From NCBI RefSeq assembly GCF_004366035.1, contig NZ_SOEE01000001.1, positions 248,001 to 312,000 on the forward strand: a stretch of DNA of 64,000 nucleotides. Reading direction: 5' to 3'. The position numbers and the translations under genes are program-made. Within the stretch, counting starts at the first letter, position 1, and each line of letters starts with the position of its first letter. Shown here piece by piece: positions 39,314-49,353 of this stretch. Origin of the DNA: Cytobacillus oceanisediminis. Lineage in GTDB: Bacteria > Bacillota > Bacilli > Bacillales > Cytobacillaceae. Below the pieces are notes generated by a model, which was given only the letters and a program-made list of their open reading frames with translations, ran no database searches and had not been told where the DNA came from.

Positions 39314-39480
39314 CCATCTTCTCCCATCCAGACTGTACTGTCGGCTTTGGAATCGCACCAAATCCTGCCCAAATTAACCGCAAAGCTTTTAATTTAAAAA
39401 CTCTGCTTTCAGGCTCGCGGGCTTAGAGTCAAGAATAACCCATCACCGCCGGTCGGGAATTTCACCCTGCCCCGAAGATA
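39314..39480 (-). promoter_or_regulatory. FMN riboswitch (RFN element)
   Basis: On the minus strand the conserved blocks appear in order: ATCTTCGGGGCAGGGTG, CCCGACCGGCGGTGATGGG, AGCCCGCGAGC, GGATTTGGTGCGATTCC and CCGACAGTACAGTCTGGATG ending GGAGAAGATGG. These are the hallmarks of the RFN aptamer. With FMN bound, ribU expression should fall through the downstream terminator. Confidence 0.95.
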
Positions 39481-39603
39481 GACCGTATTTATTTATACAG
39501 ATTAATTATACTGAAAAAAAGTTATTCTGTGAAGGGATATGTTTACCTGTCAGGTTTAGAGAATCTTTCTATCCAAGAACCTTTACAGATTTTTATTGAT
39601 ATA

Positions 39604-39634
39604 ACAAAAAAAGACGGCGATATGCCATCTTTTT
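39604..39634 (-). terminator. hisJ terminator
   Basis: AAGATGGC and CGCCGTCTT around ATAT, followed by TTTTTG, just after the gene. Confidence 0.85.
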
Positions 39635-39638
39635 TATT

Positions 39639-40451
39639 TTATCCAAGCGGAAATTCTTTTCTTTCTCCTTTTGAGAAAGTCATGATGGACTGATACCCCA
39701 CTTCTCTTGCAAGATCAATTGCTTTTTCAAAATCTGCACCTACATGTTCAGGAAAGTGCGCATCAGACGATAGAACAATCGGTATATTTTTTTCATAGCA
39801 TTTCTGAAGAAGTCGTTTGTCCGGGTATAGTTCCCCCACTGGTTTTCGCAGACCAGCTGTACTGATTTCAACACATGTCTTGGATTCTGCCAGCGCGTTG
39901 GCTGCACGATCATATTGCTCCAGCAAAAATTCTTCGTCCCGGGGAACATACTTAAAAATTTTCACGAGGTCTAAATGGCCAACAATATCGAATAAATTTG
40001 ACTGTGCCAGAGTGACTACCTGATCAAAGTACTTTCGATATACTTCGTATAGATCCCGTTTATCCCATTCTTTCCTAAATTCAGCCAGGTCTATGCCGAA
40101 ATCTCCAACCCAATGAATGGATCCGATAACATAGTCAAAAGAATAACTATTGATAAACTTCGCCATTTCATCGTGTTTGCCGGGCGTGTAGTCCATTTCA
40201 ATTGACATCTTCACATCTATGTCATTGCTCCAAGCTTCATGAAAAACATTCACATAGTCTTTCATATCATAAAAACGCCTTTCGTTTACCCATGGATTCT
40301 GCAGGATGTCTGCTGTCTGATAGAAATGATAGGCATGCTCTGAGATTCCAAAAGATTCAATCCCTTTCCGGGCTGCCGCATCTGTGAATTTTTTTAAATA
40401 ATCCAGGCTTAACGTGCCATTTTCGAGATGATTATGATAGTCTGTAAGCAT
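39639..40451 (-). CDS. hisJ: Histidinol-phosphatase, PHP family (HisJ-like)
   Basis: The PHP enzyme removes phosphate from histidinol phosphate in histidine synthesis. The 270-aa product has the metal-binding blocks DYHNHLENG, SEHAYHF, IEMDYTP, GSIHWVG, GHLDL and SSDAHFPEHVG in order. Size is as in HisJ. No other histidine gene is in the window, so a related phosphoesterase specificity is possible. AACTCCCC upstream gives GGGGGAG as ribosome binding site. Confidence 0.85.
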   Translation of the reverse strand: MLTDYHNHLENGTLSLDYLKKFTDAAARKGIESFGISEHAYHFYQTADILQNPWVNERRFYDMKDYVNVFHEAWSNDIDVKMSIEMDYTPGKHDEMAKFINSYSFDYVIGSIHWVGDFGIDLAEFRKEWDKRDLYEVYRKYFDQVVTLAQSNLFDIVGHLDLVKIFKYVPRDEEFLLEQYDRAANALAESKTCVEISTAGLRKPVGELYPDKRLLQKCYEKNIPIVLSSDAHFPEHVGADFEKAIDLAREVGYQSIMTFSKGERKEFPLG

Positions 40452-40518
40452 TTCTTAACTCCCCCAGTTTTTTACCCATTATACTTTAAGGGAGTAAAGC
40501 GGTGCAATCATTTCTATT

Positions 40519-41418
40519 CTATTTTTTGCGAATGATTAGAATTTGTCCAATTTTTATAGTATCTGAATCAGCATTATTTAAGTCTTTGATTGTTTCTGCA
40601 GTTGTATCATGCATTTTTGCTATAGAAGTTAGAGTATCTCCCTGTTTAACAGTGTATTCTATAGAGTTCTCGGATTTTATCAATAGCTTTTGACCTGAAA
40701 TAATGTGATCAGGATTAATATTATTTAAATCCGCAATATCCCCGGCCCGCAAATTATAGTGTGCAGCAATAGACCATAATGTTTCCCCTGTTTTAACTAT
40801 ATGGTAAGTTTCCACGGAATCATTTTTTATTTTCCCTGACTCAAGATTAGACGGCGGTGCTGAAACTTCACGCGCATTTTCATCTTTCATCACTGCAATT
40901 ACAGCTTGTCCAACTTCTCCCGTCCCAAATGCAACAGAGGGATCAATTGCATTTATTTTATCAGCTGTCCATGCCTGCGTATGTATTTCAAAATGGAGAT
41001 GCACTCCTGAGGAGTCACCCGTGCTTCCCATCAGTCCGATTTTCTGTCCCTGCACAACTTTTTCGCCTTCAGAAGAAAAGCGTTTATCCAGATGGGCGTA
41101 TACTGTTTCAGTTTGGTTGTTATGTTTAATGAATATCACATTTCCATATGTTTGGGAATAATAAGACCTGGACACAATTCCTGCGTCAACAGCATAAACT
41201 GGAGACCCGGAATCTCCAGCTATATCGATGCCTTTATGCTGTCCTTCTCTTGTCCCAAACGTGTCTGTAATTACACCATCTGCAGGCCATACCCAATGCT
41301 CTGTCAGTTCCGGAATTATTGGCTCGGCAGCTTTAGAATGCTTCCCACCCAGAAATAACAGACTCACACAAAGAGCCATTATTCCTGCGATAAAGAAACG
41401 CCTTATGTAATCCTTCAT
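40519..41418 (-). CDS. M23 peptidase with two LysM domains
   Basis: A secreted or membrane-anchored peptidoglycan endopeptidase. The 299-aa product has an N-terminal membrane/signal segment (about 8-25), an M23 domain with H61-KGI-D65 and HLHFEIH, and two LysM domains near the C-terminus (about 206-250 and 255-298) that bind peptidoglycan. The ATG at 41416-41418 is chosen for TAGGAGG upstream; a frame 20 codons longer lacks one. It lies beside rsiX but has its own terminator context. A sporulation or envelope-stress role is not shown. Confidence 0.9.
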   Translation of the reverse strand: MKDYIRRFFIAGIMALCVSLLFLGGKHSKAAEPIIPELTEHWVWPADGVITDTFGTREGQHKGIDIAGDSGSPVYAVDAGIVSRSYYSQTYGNVIFIKHNNQTETVYAHLDKRFSSEGEKVVQGQKIGLMGSTGDSSGVHLHFEIHTQAWTADKINAIDPSVAFGTGEVGQAVIAVMKDENAREVSAPPSNLESGKIKNDSVETYHIVKTGETLWSIAAHYNLRAGDIADLNNINPDHIISGQKLLIKSENSIEYTVKQGDTLTSIAKMHDTTAETIKDLNNADSDTIKIGQILIIRKK

Positions 41419-41603
41419 TCTTTTCCTCCTATGTTGTAAGCTGAAATATCTGTACGAATGCCTGGTCATTGACCGCACTCTCTTCCACCCTATGACAGCT
41501 TGTACTCTTTTAGAACAATTAACAATAAAGCTCTTAAAAGCACAGTTATTAGTATACTTCCAGCAGTATAGTTTTTATGCAGACCTGAGGGATTTTTATC
41601 CAT

Positions 41604-41630
41604 AAAAAAAAGACAGCCATATGGCCGCCT
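41604..41630 (-). terminator. sigX-rsiX terminator
   Basis: GGCGGCC and GGCTGTC (two G-T pairs) around ATAT, followed by TTTTTTTT, directly after rsiX. Confidence 0.8.
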
Positions 41631-41632
41631 CC

Positions 41633-42892
41633 CTAATTTGGCAAATCTCGTTTATTAGCTGCTATTGGTACCTTTAATTCTTCAGTAAGGTCAAACTTGC
41701 CGATTTTATCAACATCTGCATTTTCCAATTTAACCGTGTCAAAATCAAAGTCTTTTGCCGTCAGAAGTATTGCTTCAATCGCATGAAGTGTTGATTCATC
41801 ATTAATTATTTCTGATTCATTATTAAAACGGATTAAGAGTTTGCCATCCTGTATTTCTTCTGTTTCAAAATCAATGTCTTCCGGTATGGATGCCTGTAGA
41901 TTATTTTCAGTCCGGTTTTTCTTCATGGCTAGTAGAGCATCTTTTATAGAATTGAGCTCTTCTCTTAGCGGGACCAGGAATGGTGTTGAATCTGCGCCAT
42001 TTGGATATAAGAAATAATAAATTAAGTTACCATTGCTATTTTCCGGGATAAATTCCTTCCTATATCCGTAATGGCTAAATTCAATGCCGATTTCCCCTTC
42101 AGTCATGAAGTTAATCTTTTCTATATCAAGATTATTCATTATATTGGACAAGACCTTCTCTAAAAGTATTTCTGTCGTGGAAGACATGCTATATGGATGA
42201 TCCGCTGGCACATCAACAGTTAACATCTTATTTCCCCGATCATAGGTGAAATTTGCTTTTAGAGGATAGTAATCCTCTAAACCCCATTTATCTTCGGTTA
42301 GCCTGCTCATCGTGTCTTCAAATAATTCAAATTTCGTCCTGGCAGGATTTTCATCAACTAAAACACTGACGGGTACAATATTTTGTGCTGCCTTATCTGG
42401 AATCGCATAAGTCAGTACCTCTTTCCCTGCCAAATCTTCTTCATAAACGGCAGTAGGACTTGATTCTGATTCAACTGTCTTCTTGCTTATCTCATCATTT
42501 ATTTCCGCTTCCGGCTCAGTAAACAGCTGTGCCTGGTCCTGTTCTTCTGAGCCTTTATCTTGAGCAATTAATTCGGAGTCTTCCTCTTTCGCTTCCAGAA
42601 TAGTGTTATTTTCACTTGCTATTTGTTCAGATGAGGTTGAACGGTCCGCTTTCAATTCGACCTGCTTATCGGCAGACTCCTGCCAGCTCATAAGGTTTGG
42701 GACGAGAATAAAAAGCAGGAGCAAGGCAGCAGCCGCTGCGATAGATGGCAGGATCCATGTTCTGTTTTTTTGCTTTCCCATCTTAATTTCGATAGCTTGA
42801 TAAATGTCTCTCGGATCACGATCATCTTTAATTTTAGGCAGCTGGTTCAGCAATTCCTGAAGCTGCTCATCGCTCCACTTTGATTCCTTCAT
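41633..42892 (-). CDS. rsiX: Anti-sigma-X factor RsiX
   Basis: RsiX holds SigX at the membrane until a signal releases it. The 419-aa product has a short cytoplasmic anti-sigma domain (about 1-40, starting MKESKWSDEQLQELL), one membrane helix (about 43-64), an acidic extracellular linker (about 70-140) and two C-terminal GerMN-like domains. It overlaps the end of sigX by 26 bases, so the two are coupled. RBS within sigX: GGAATGG-type. Confidence 0.9.
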   Translation of the reverse strand: MKESKWSDEQLQELLNQLPKIKDDRDPRDIYQAIEIKMGKQKNRTWILPSIAAAAALLLLFILVPNLMSWQESADKQVELKADRSTSSEQIASENNTILEAKEEDSELIAQDKGSEEQDQAQLFTEPEAEINDEISKKTVESESSPTAVYEEDLAGKEVLTYAIPDKAAQNIVPVSVLVDENPARTKFELFEDTMSRLTEDKWGLEDYYPLKANFTYDRGNKMLTVDVPADHPYSMSSTTEILLEKVLSNIMNNLDIEKINFMTEGEIGIEFSHYGYRKEFIPENSNGNLIYYFLYPNGADSTPFLVPLREELNSIKDALLAMKKNRTENNLQASIPEDIDFETEEIQDGKLLIRFNNESEIINDESTLHAIEAILLTAKDFDFDTVKLENADVDKIGKFDLTEELKVPIAANKRDLPN

Positions 42893-43418
42893 TATCCATT
42901 CCCTCCTTTACCTTAAAATCTTCCATATGTTTTTTAAGCACCTTTAAAGCACGATGCTGGGTTGTTTTAACCTTGCTTTCGGTCCAGCCAAGTGAATCAG
43001 CTGTTTCATTAATGCTGAGTTCATGTATATATCTCATAATTATGACAAGCCTCTGGTCAATGGTGCATAAATCCAGACAGCGATAGATCAGCTGAATTTC
43101 TTCTCTTTGCACGGCAATTTCTTCCGGCAAGGGCAGAACATCCTTTACCTCCTGAGTTGACCAGTCAAATTTCTCCATAATCCTTTGCTTCCAGCCCTTT
43201 TGCTTGCGAAAAGAATCTATGGCAACATTCCGCGCAATTGAAAAGAGCCATGTTTTTTCGCTGCTTTTCCCTTCAAACTTTTCATATGATTTTAATACTC
43301 TTATATAGACTTCCTGGACTAAATCCTCAGCCAGTTCCTTGTTTTTGACCATATAAAAAAGAAATTGAAAAACGTCCTGATGGTATTTTTTATAAAGTTC
43401 ATCAAAAACGGAGTCCAT
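42867..43418 (-). CDS. sigX: ECF sigma factor SigX
   Basis: SigX directs transcription of envelope genes in response to antimicrobial peptides and surface-charge stress. The 183-aa product has sigma region 2 (about 10-80, with DLVQEVYIRVLKSYEKF) and region 4 (about 120-170, ELSINETADSLGWTESKVKT). GGGGAGGGG lies upstream of the ATG. A near-perfect SigX-type promoter lies upstream, so the operon is autoregulated. Order resDE-sigX-rsiX matches B. subtilis. Confidence 0.93.
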   Translation of the reverse strand: MDSVFDELYKKYHQDVFQFLFYMVKNKELAEDLVQEVYIRVLKSYEKFEGKSSEKTWLFSIARNVAIDSFRKQKGWKQRIMEKFDWSTQEVKDVLPLPEEIAVQREEIQLIYRCLDLCTIDQRLVIIMRYIHELSINETADSLGWTESKVKTTQHRALKVLKKHMEDFKVKEGMDNEGIKVER

Positions 43419-43445
43419 GGATTCCCCTCCCCGTTCAATAAAATA

Positions 43446-43472
43446 GTCGTTCTCTCTTTAAAAAAAGTTACA
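43446..43472 (-). promoter_or_regulatory. SigX-type autoregulatory promoter
   Basis: TGTAAC (43467-43472), a 17-bp spacer rich in T and A, and CGAC (43446-43449), about 28 bases before sigX. This is the pattern known for the SigX autoregulatory promoter. Confidence 0.85.
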
Positions 43473-43579
43473 GTTTAACTATATTATTATTTTGCAGAAA
43501 AGCGCAAGAGGCTGTTTGGGTGAGGGATTACTCCCTGCCTTCAAAAACGCCCGGCCCATTGCTTAGAACTATATTTCAA

Positions 43580-43617
43580 AAAAAAAGGGAAGGAAACATT
43601 ATGCATCTCCTTCCCTA
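43580..43617 (-). terminator. resDE terminator
   Basis: AGGGAAGG and CCTTCCCT enclose a 13-base loop and are followed by TTTTTTT; it isolates resE from sigX. Confidence 0.9.
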
Positions 43618-43672
43618 AGCCTATAATAAATTGTTTCCCGTGTATCAAGAACAATCGCCACATTTCTCGTCT

Positions 43673-45457
43673 TTATCCTTCATTTCGAGGGATAAAGATT
43701 GAAAATGTCGTACCGTGTCCGGTCTTGCTTTGAACGGTAATATGGCCTTTATGAGCTTCAATTATATTTTTTGCAATTGCAAGGCCAAGGCCAGTTCCAG
43801 ATCGGCCCCTCGTTCTTGCTTTGTCCGCTTTGTAAAAGCGTTCAAATACAAATGGCAGGTCCTCTTCGGGAATCCCTGAGCCAGAATCTTTCACTTCTAT
43901 AAACAGTCCCCGTTCATCACTTCTTTCGAGCACTTTTACCTCACCATTGTGAGGGGTATGCCGGATGGCATTATCAATCAGATTAGTCATGACCTGTTCA
44001 ATTCTGTCCGGATCAATTTGAATAGGGACACCCTTGCTTTGCAGATCATGTTCCAGACTAATTTCCTTCTCTTTTGCCAGCCCCTGAAACTTCCTGATAA
44101 TTCTTTGCAGATAGGAATTCACTTCAGTTTCTTCCATTGTCAGCTGAATATGTCCGGCTTCCATTCTGGCAAGATCCAGCAATTCATTCACAAGCCGGCC
44201 CATTCTTAGAGACTCATCATAAATGACACTTGCCATCTCTTTTTTCTCTTCGTCCGTTCCGGCAATATCATCGACAATCGCTTCACTATACCCCTGCATC
44301 ATAGAAATCGGCGTCCTTAATTCATGAGAAACATTCGCTATAAAATCGTTCCGGAGCTTATCAAGCTTACGCTCTTCCGTCATGTCCCTGATAACCGCAA
44401 CCGCTCCTCTTATATATTTATTATTATAAAGAGGGCTGACGATTATCACCCAGGAACGTCCTTGTATAGAGATTTCGCCAATCTGCTCTTTCTCGGTATT
44501 TACAGCAAGCTGGAAAAGCTCCATGACTTTGGATGGCACTTCCTCTGTATTATTCTCAATGTCATCCAGTTCATAAAACCAGCTTTGCAAAAACCGCTCT
44601 GCAGGAGGATTTGTGATGAGGATCGTGCCATCGCGGTTGAAGGTGATTACCCCATCAGCCATCCCGCTTAGAATGCTTGCCAGCTGTTCCTTTTCCTGGC
44701 TTAGAGCATTCATATTGAATTTCAGCTGTCTGCCCATCTGATTAAAAGCCATGGCTAATTCGCCAACTTCATCATTAGTCAGAATCGGAACCTTTGTATC
44801 GAATTTACCTCTTGCTACCTCAAAGGCAGCTTCTTTCATTTTTCTGAGCGGAGCATTAATTCTTGTCGATAAGAAAAATGCAAAGATGGTTGTTAAAATA
44901 ATGGCAACTCCTGCAGCCAGCAAAATAAACTTAGTCGTAGAACGCAGTGTTTCATGCATAACTTCAATGGATTGATAAATAAAGACGGCCCCATTGCTGC
45001 TGTCACCTTCGAGAGGGACCCCAATTATAAGAATATTGCTGTCATCATCTGCGGCTACATCTGTATACTCAGGATTAACGGATGTTACTTTTTTTACAGT
45101 CTTACCTTCCGTTAGGACTTCTTTTAAATCATCTTCCTCGGTGAGGTAAGAGATGGGGAGTTTTAATGAACCTGTATGATTTGGAGAATAGTAGTACTCT
45201 TTCGGCGAATTAATAATGACTACTTTTGTTACATCGTCGACAAGTTCCCAGGAAATCTCCAAACCGACTTCACGATTATGCTCTTTTAAAATTCTGGTTA
45301 TTTTATGGGCCGTATTCGATAATCCTTTTTCTGTTTCATTTATATGGTAATTTTCAAAAAACTCAAGCAGCATGACTGTTAAAATCAGCAGTACAAAGGA
45401 AACTAATAAAAGAATTGTGCCCCATAGTTTACCTGCAACACTCCGAAAGAGCATCAT
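43673..45457 (-). CDS. resE: Redox-responsive sensor histidine kinase ResE
   Basis: ResE phosphorylates ResD when oxygen is low or nitric oxide is present. The 594-aa product has two membrane helices (about 10-30 and 165-185) around an extracellular domain, a HAMP linker (about 185-240), a PAS domain (about 255-360), the phosphoacceptor motif HELRTPIS near 370, and an ATPase domain with NAIRHTP and GTGLGLAI. The ATG overlaps the resD stop codon (ATGA), so translation is coupled. Confidence 0.94.
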   Translation of the reverse strand: MMLFRSVAGKLWGTILLLVSFVLLILTVMLLEFFENYHINETEKGLSNTAHKITRILKEHNREVGLEISWELVDDVTKVVIINSPKEYYYSPNHTGSLKLPISYLTEEDDLKEVLTEGKTVKKVTSVNPEYTDVAADDDSNILIIGVPLEGDSSNGAVFIYQSIEVMHETLRSTTKFILLAAGVAIILTTIFAFFLSTRINAPLRKMKEAAFEVARGKFDTKVPILTNDEVGELAMAFNQMGRQLKFNMNALSQEKEQLASILSGMADGVITFNRDGTILITNPPAERFLQSWFYELDDIENNTEEVPSKVMELFQLAVNTEKEQIGEISIQGRSWVIIVSPLYNNKYIRGAVAVIRDMTEERKLDKLRNDFIANVSHELRTPISMMQGYSEAIVDDIAGTDEEKKEMASVIYDESLRMGRLVNELLDLARMEAGHIQLTMEETEVNSYLQRIIRKFQGLAKEKEISLEHDLQSKGVPIQIDPDRIEQVMTNLIDNAIRHTPHNGEVKVLERSDERGLFIEVKDSGSGIPEEDLPFVFERFYKADKARTRGRSGTGLGLAIAKNIIEAHKGHITVQSKTGHGTTFSIFIPRNEG

Positions 45458-46170
45458 TCATTAATAACCTCGAACTTGTAGCCCACTCCCCAAACAGTGA
45501 CAATCATTCTGGCAGCCTGCTCAGAAACTTTATTTAATTTTTCACGCAAGCGCTTCACATGTGTATCAACTGTTCTTAAATCTCCGAAAAATTCATAGTG
45601 CCAAACTTCCTTAAGCAGCTGTTCCCTGTCAAAAACCTTTTCCGGTGCCTTTGCCAGGAAATAGAGAAGTTCATATTCCTTTGGCGTTAAACTGACTTCT
45701 TTCCCATCAGCCAACACTTTGTGAGCATCATTATCGATCGTTAGATGAGGAAAAACAATTACATCTTTTGCTGTTGTTTCTGTTTGAAGGTAGGTAGTTT
45801 TAGAAGACCTGCGCAATAATGCCTTCACTCTCAGTACTACTTCCCTTGGGCTGAAGGGCTTTACAATGTAATCATCTGTGCCCACTTCAAACCCCTGTAC
45901 GCGGTTAACTTCTTCCCCTTTGGCTGTCAGCATGATCACAGGAGTAGCTTTTTTCTCTCTCAGCTCTCTGCAGACTTCAATGCCGTCTTTGCCTGGCATC
46001 ATTAAATCCAAAAGGATGACATCGTAATCATTTGCCAGAGCTTTTGACAAAGCCTGGTTTCCATTTTCCGCTTCATCAATCGAATAATTTTCACGCTCAA
46101 GGTACATCTTTAATAAACGGCGGATTCTTTCTTCATCATCCACTAGTAAAATTTTTACTTGGTTTTCCAT
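45454..46170 (-). CDS. resD: Response regulator ResD
   Basis: ResD is an OmpR-type regulator of aerobic and anaerobic respiration genes. The 238-aa product has a receiver domain with DDE near 11-13, phosphoacceptor D55 in [10 protein letters not shown] and the lysine in LTAKGEE, then a winged-helix DNA-binding domain (about 135-235) with [18 protein letters not shown] upstream of the ATG. A 338-base gap with terminator and repeat separates it from resC, so it must have its own promoter. Confidence 0.95.
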   Translation of the reverse strand: MENQVKILLVDDEERIRRLLKMYLERENYSIDEAENGNQALSKALANDYDVILLDLMMPGKDGIEVCRELREKKATPVIMLTAKGEEVNRVQGFEVGTDDYIVKPFSPREVVLRVKALLRRSSKTTYLQTETTAKDVIVFPHLTIDNDAHKVLADGKEVSLTPKEYELLYFLAKAPEKVFDREQLLKEVWHYEFFGDLRTVDTHVKRLREKLNKVSEQAARMIVTVWGVGYKFEVINE

Positions 46171-46235
46171 TTTTCAAATCCCCCTAACGTTCAATAGAAA
46201 TGGCTCTTCTCAAAATTTATTATAGCTAAAGAATT

Positions 46236-46417
46236 CTCCGCTGCAGCTCAGCAAACCCACAGGGCTGCCGGGAGCCTCTTTGACGTTCTGCGCCTGCGGG
46301 GTCATTCCTGGTGCGCTACTCCCGTAGGACGTTGATTGAATGAGCATCGCACGAAAAAAAATCCGAATGCATTTTCGAGGATCTCGCACCTTCCGCCCCA
46401 ATCAGCTCAGCGGTGAA
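46236..46417 (+). repeat. Dispersed intergenic repeat family B, copy B1
   Basis: It begins TCCGCTGCAGCTCAGC and ends CGCCCCAATCAGCTCAGCGG. It shares CGAGGATC, GCATT, CCAATCAGCTCAG and the CTCAGC(G/A)AACCC block with B2 at 51004-51170. Confidence 0.7.
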
Positions 46418-46465
46418 ACATAGTATATATAGAGCAGAAAATCATAGAAAGAATTATAGCTTTAA

Positions 46466-46496
46466 TTAAAGCCTTCACTGTTGTGAAGTGAAGGCT
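46466..46496 (-). terminator. resABC terminator
   Basis: AAGCCTTCACT and AGTGAAGGCTT pair around a short loop, followed by TAATTAA rather than a full T run, 12 bases after resC. Confidence 0.6.
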
Positions 46497-46508
46497 TGTA
46501 TGTGTTCG

Positions 46509-47690
46509 TTATGATCCGGCGTAGGAGTGCAATCCTGCAATGACCAGGTTTACCGCAACCAGGTTAAACATGATAATGATAAATCCGATTACTGCAAGCC
46601 ACGCAGACTTTTCACCATGCCAGCCCTTTGAAAGGCGAAGGTGAAGATAGGCAGCATAAAAAAGAAAGGTAATAAGTGCCCATACTTCCTTTGGATCCCA
46701 TCCCCAGAAACGAGTCCAGGCTATTTGTGCCCATATCATGGCAAATATCAACGCTCCGAGCGTAAATACCGGAAATCCGATTAATACAGAACGGTAGCCG
46801 ATCTCATCAACCAAATCCAGATTAATATTTTTTGCAAGCGGCTGAAGCGCAGCTCCAACTCTTTTTCGGAGAATCAATCTTAAAGCAAGATATAGAATGA
46901 TACCTGAAGCCAATGACCATATAACTGTATTTAATTTTTTTGCATTAATAATTGCAGGCATTTCCGCCAGCGGTTCAAATTTCCCTTCCGTAATCAGCTT
47001 TGCTTCGTTAGGACCAGTTAAAGCAGGCATATGATACTCAAGGACATCTTCCTGTCCGTTCTTATCAACCCAGTTAAATTCTGCCTTGTAGCCGGAAACT
47101 GAAAAGCTTGAGCTTATAATAATAAAGCCAAGCGTACAAACTAAGCCAAACATAACGGCTTCTAGCCAGAATCTCTGTTTGCTTTGCTTAGACTGATCGA
47201 CTGATTTAACCAAATAGATAATTCCTGCAGCAAAGCTTACAGCTAATATAGCCTGTCCAACTGCTGCAGTTGTAACGTGAATATGAAGCCAATCACTCTG
47301 CAAAGCCGGGATCAGTGGTGAAACTTCACGCGGAAACATACTTGCATAAGCGATCATTAGCAAAGCAACAGGAAGCGTAAAGACTCCTAAGATAGGTGTT
47401 TTATAAATTAAGTAAATCACTATAAAAGCACCTACAAGCGACATTCCAAAGAATGTTGTAAATTCAAATAAATTGCTGACAGGCGCATGCCCGGCTGCAA
47501 TCCATCTTGTAATAAAGTAGCCCAACTGTGCGGCAAACCCGATAATGGTAATCCATAATCCGATTGCCGCCCACTTGTTTGGCCCTTTGTTTGTATTTTT
47601 CTTATCCTTTATGGAGCCAGCAAAAAAGACAGTAGCAATTAAATAGAGGATAAAAGCTGTGTATAGTAAATTGCTGCTTATTGTAACCAC
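46509..47690 (-). CDS. resC: Cytochrome c biogenesis protein ResC (CcsA family)
   Basis: ResC forms, with ResB, the system II heme-transport and ligation machine for c-type cytochromes. The 393-aa product has about eight membrane helices and the heme-handling tryptophan-rich motif [11 protein letters not shown] near 320, plus conserved periplasmic-side histidines. It follows resB after 12 bases. Confidence 0.94.
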   Translation of the reverse strand: MVTISSNLLYTAFILYLIATVFFAGSIKDKKNTNKGPNKWAAIGLWITIIGFAAQLGYFITRWIAAGHAPVSNLFEFTTFFGMSLVGAFIVIYLIYKTPILGVFTLPVALLMIAYASMFPREVSPLIPALQSDWLHIHVTTAAVGQAILAVSFAAGIIYLVKSVDQSKQSKQRFWLEAVMFGLVCTLGFIIISSSFSVSGYKAEFNWVDKNGQEDVLEYHMPALTGPNEAKLITEGKFEPLAEMPAIINAKKLNTVIWSLASGIILYLALRLILRKRVGAALQPLAKNINLDLVDEIGYRSVLIGFPVFTLGALIFAMIWAQIAWTRFWGWDPKEVWALITFLFYAAYLHLRLSKGWHGEKSAWLAVIGFIIIMFNLVAVNLVIAGLHSYAGS

Positions 47691-47702
47691 TCAGATTCCT
47701 CC

Positions 47703-49334
47703 TTAGCCTTTCTTTTCACTTTGATTTTGCAGCTGGTCTTCCGGCACCTTAATTCCGGTTCCGTCCAATGCTGCCTCTATTTCCCTTTTAAGACCATGCC
47801 AGTTTTTGTTAGTGTGTCCGGCTACCCATACTTCTCCATTGACACGGCGAAGCCAGATTCTTCGATGGTTCCAATAAGACCCCTGTGCAACACCTATCAT
47901 GAAAATAACACCGCCCAAAGCGATAATCCATAGGGTCAAATCTTTTCGGACAGTCAGAGCCGATACATTTTTAGTATCTATGCCTTTAAATGCCATCTTA
48001 TATTCATTATCACCAAAAGGTTCAATTGTCTGTCTGATTGCAACGAAACTAATTTCGCCATCCGGCTTATCCGGAGTAAACATTTTGAAAACGAAGGCAG
48101 GATTATTAGGAACTCTGGACTTTGTTATCGGCTCCCCATTTTCATCAAATTCAAAATCGGGAAAATAACTGACAACTTCAGCTTTATAGCCATTTCCAAG
48201 ATCATATACATCCTGAGGATCGTTCAGGTCGACTGTTAAATCACCATATTCTTCACCCGTTTTTTTATTTGTCAGGGCAAAGGACATTTTGTTAAGCTCA
48301 TTAAGCTTATAATCTACTTGGTATAATGCAAATTTTTCAAACTTCAGAGGTTTATTTACCTTAATTTCAAAGTCCTTAACTTTCTCGAGATCAGCCTCTT
48401 CCCCCGCAACTGTATCTCCCTGTTTTTTATAAAGAGTTACATTGGACTGATAATTCTTTGCTACCATCCCTGCTTTATCAATCGCTTCTTCAAACACTTC
48501 TTTATCTTTCTCTTTATCGTACATTTCAAGGATGAAGCCATCATTTTTAAGGTAGTATTCTCCATTGGTTTCAGGAATGACCTTTGTCTCGCCTTCCCGG
48601 ATCCAAAGTATTTTGTCAACGTACATGCCTGGTACAAAACGCAGCATTCCGCCGATTAAAAATATGATAAGCCCTACATGGTTAACGTATGGGCCCCACC
48701 TTGAAAAACGTCCCTTCTCGGCAAGGATGTTTCCATTCTCTTCTCTGATGCTGTATTTTTTGGATTTTAACTTTTCTTTTGCCATAGTAAATGCCTGATC
48801 AGTGGCTTCTGGCTGTGAAACCCCAAAAACCCGCTGGCGCTGGAGATAGCTTTCATGACGGCTTACCCTCTGTTTTTTTAGAGCCCTGTACAAAGGAATA
48901 ACCCTATCCAGACTGCATATCACAAGCGATATGCCGATTGAGGCAATCAAAATCAAATACCACCATGAGCTGTAAAGGTTATGAAACCCTAAATCATAGT
49001 ATAATTTACCTATCCAGCCATACTGATCTTCGTAATATTCTTCAGCAGGCATGATCGGCGGAATATACATTTCCTGAGGAAGAATTGTTCCAAGGGCAGA
49101 AGCAATCAGCGTTATGACAATCAGCCAGACTCCAACCTTTACAGATGAAAAGAAATTCCATATTTTATCAATTATCGTTTTGTTATAGGTTTGCGAACGG
49201 CGTGCACTTCCTTCATACCGCATATCCAGAAGTTTCTTATCTTTTTCTTTTTCTTCCAATACCTTGCCGCATGACTCACATAAAATCGTACCGATGGGGT
49301 TTACATGGCCGCAGTCGCATTTTACTTCTTTCAT
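47703..49334 (-). CDS. resB: Cytochrome c biogenesis protein ResB
   Basis: ResB partners with ResC to attach heme to apocytochrome c. The 543-aa product has an N-terminal zinc-ribbon-like stretch (CDCGHVNPIGTILCESCG, residues 6-23), three membrane helices in the first half (about 70-90, 125-145, 215-235), a large extracellular domain and a last helix near 475. The zinc-ribbon start is, from memory, also present in B. subtilis ResB. It begins 19 bases after resA. Confidence 0.94.
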   Translation of the reverse strand: MKEVKCDCGHVNPIGTILCESCGKVLEEKEKDKKLLDMRYEGSARRSQTYNKTIIDKIWNFFSSVKVGVWLIVITLIASALGTILPQEMYIPPIMPAEEYYEDQYGWIGKLYYDLGFHNLYSSWWYLILIASIGISLVICSLDRVIPLYRALKKQRVSRHESYLQRQRVFGVSQPEATDQAFTMAKEKLKSKKYSIREENGNILAEKGRFSRWGPYVNHVGLIIFLIGGMLRFVPGMYVDKILWIREGETKVIPETNGEYYLKNDGFILEMYDKEKDKEVFEEAIDKAGMVAKNYQSNVTLYKKQGDTVAGEEADLEKVKDFEIKVNKPLKFEKFALYQVDYKLNELNKMSFALTNKKTGEEYGDLTVDLNDPQDVYDLGNGYKAEVVSYFPDFEFDENGEPITKSRVPNNPAFVFKMFTPDKPDGEISFVAIRQTIEPFGDNEYKMAFKGIDTKNVSALTVRKDLTLWIIALGGVIFMIGVAQGSYWNHRRIWLRRVNGEVWVAGHTNKNWHGLKREIEAALDGTGIKVPEDQLQNQSEKKG

Positions 49335-49353
49335 ATATAAAACTCCCCGTAAC

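Larger units (their letters stand above)
39151..39638. other. ribU leader region
   Basis: It contains the FMN riboswitch, two hairpins between it and ribU, and the hisJ terminator. The riboswitch promoter must lie near 39480-39600; no clear match was settled. Confidence 0.7.
46171..46508. other. Gap between resC and resD
   Basis: It holds the resC terminator and copy B1 of a second repeat family. A resD promoter is expected close to 46171-46235 but was not resolved. Confidence 0.6.
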
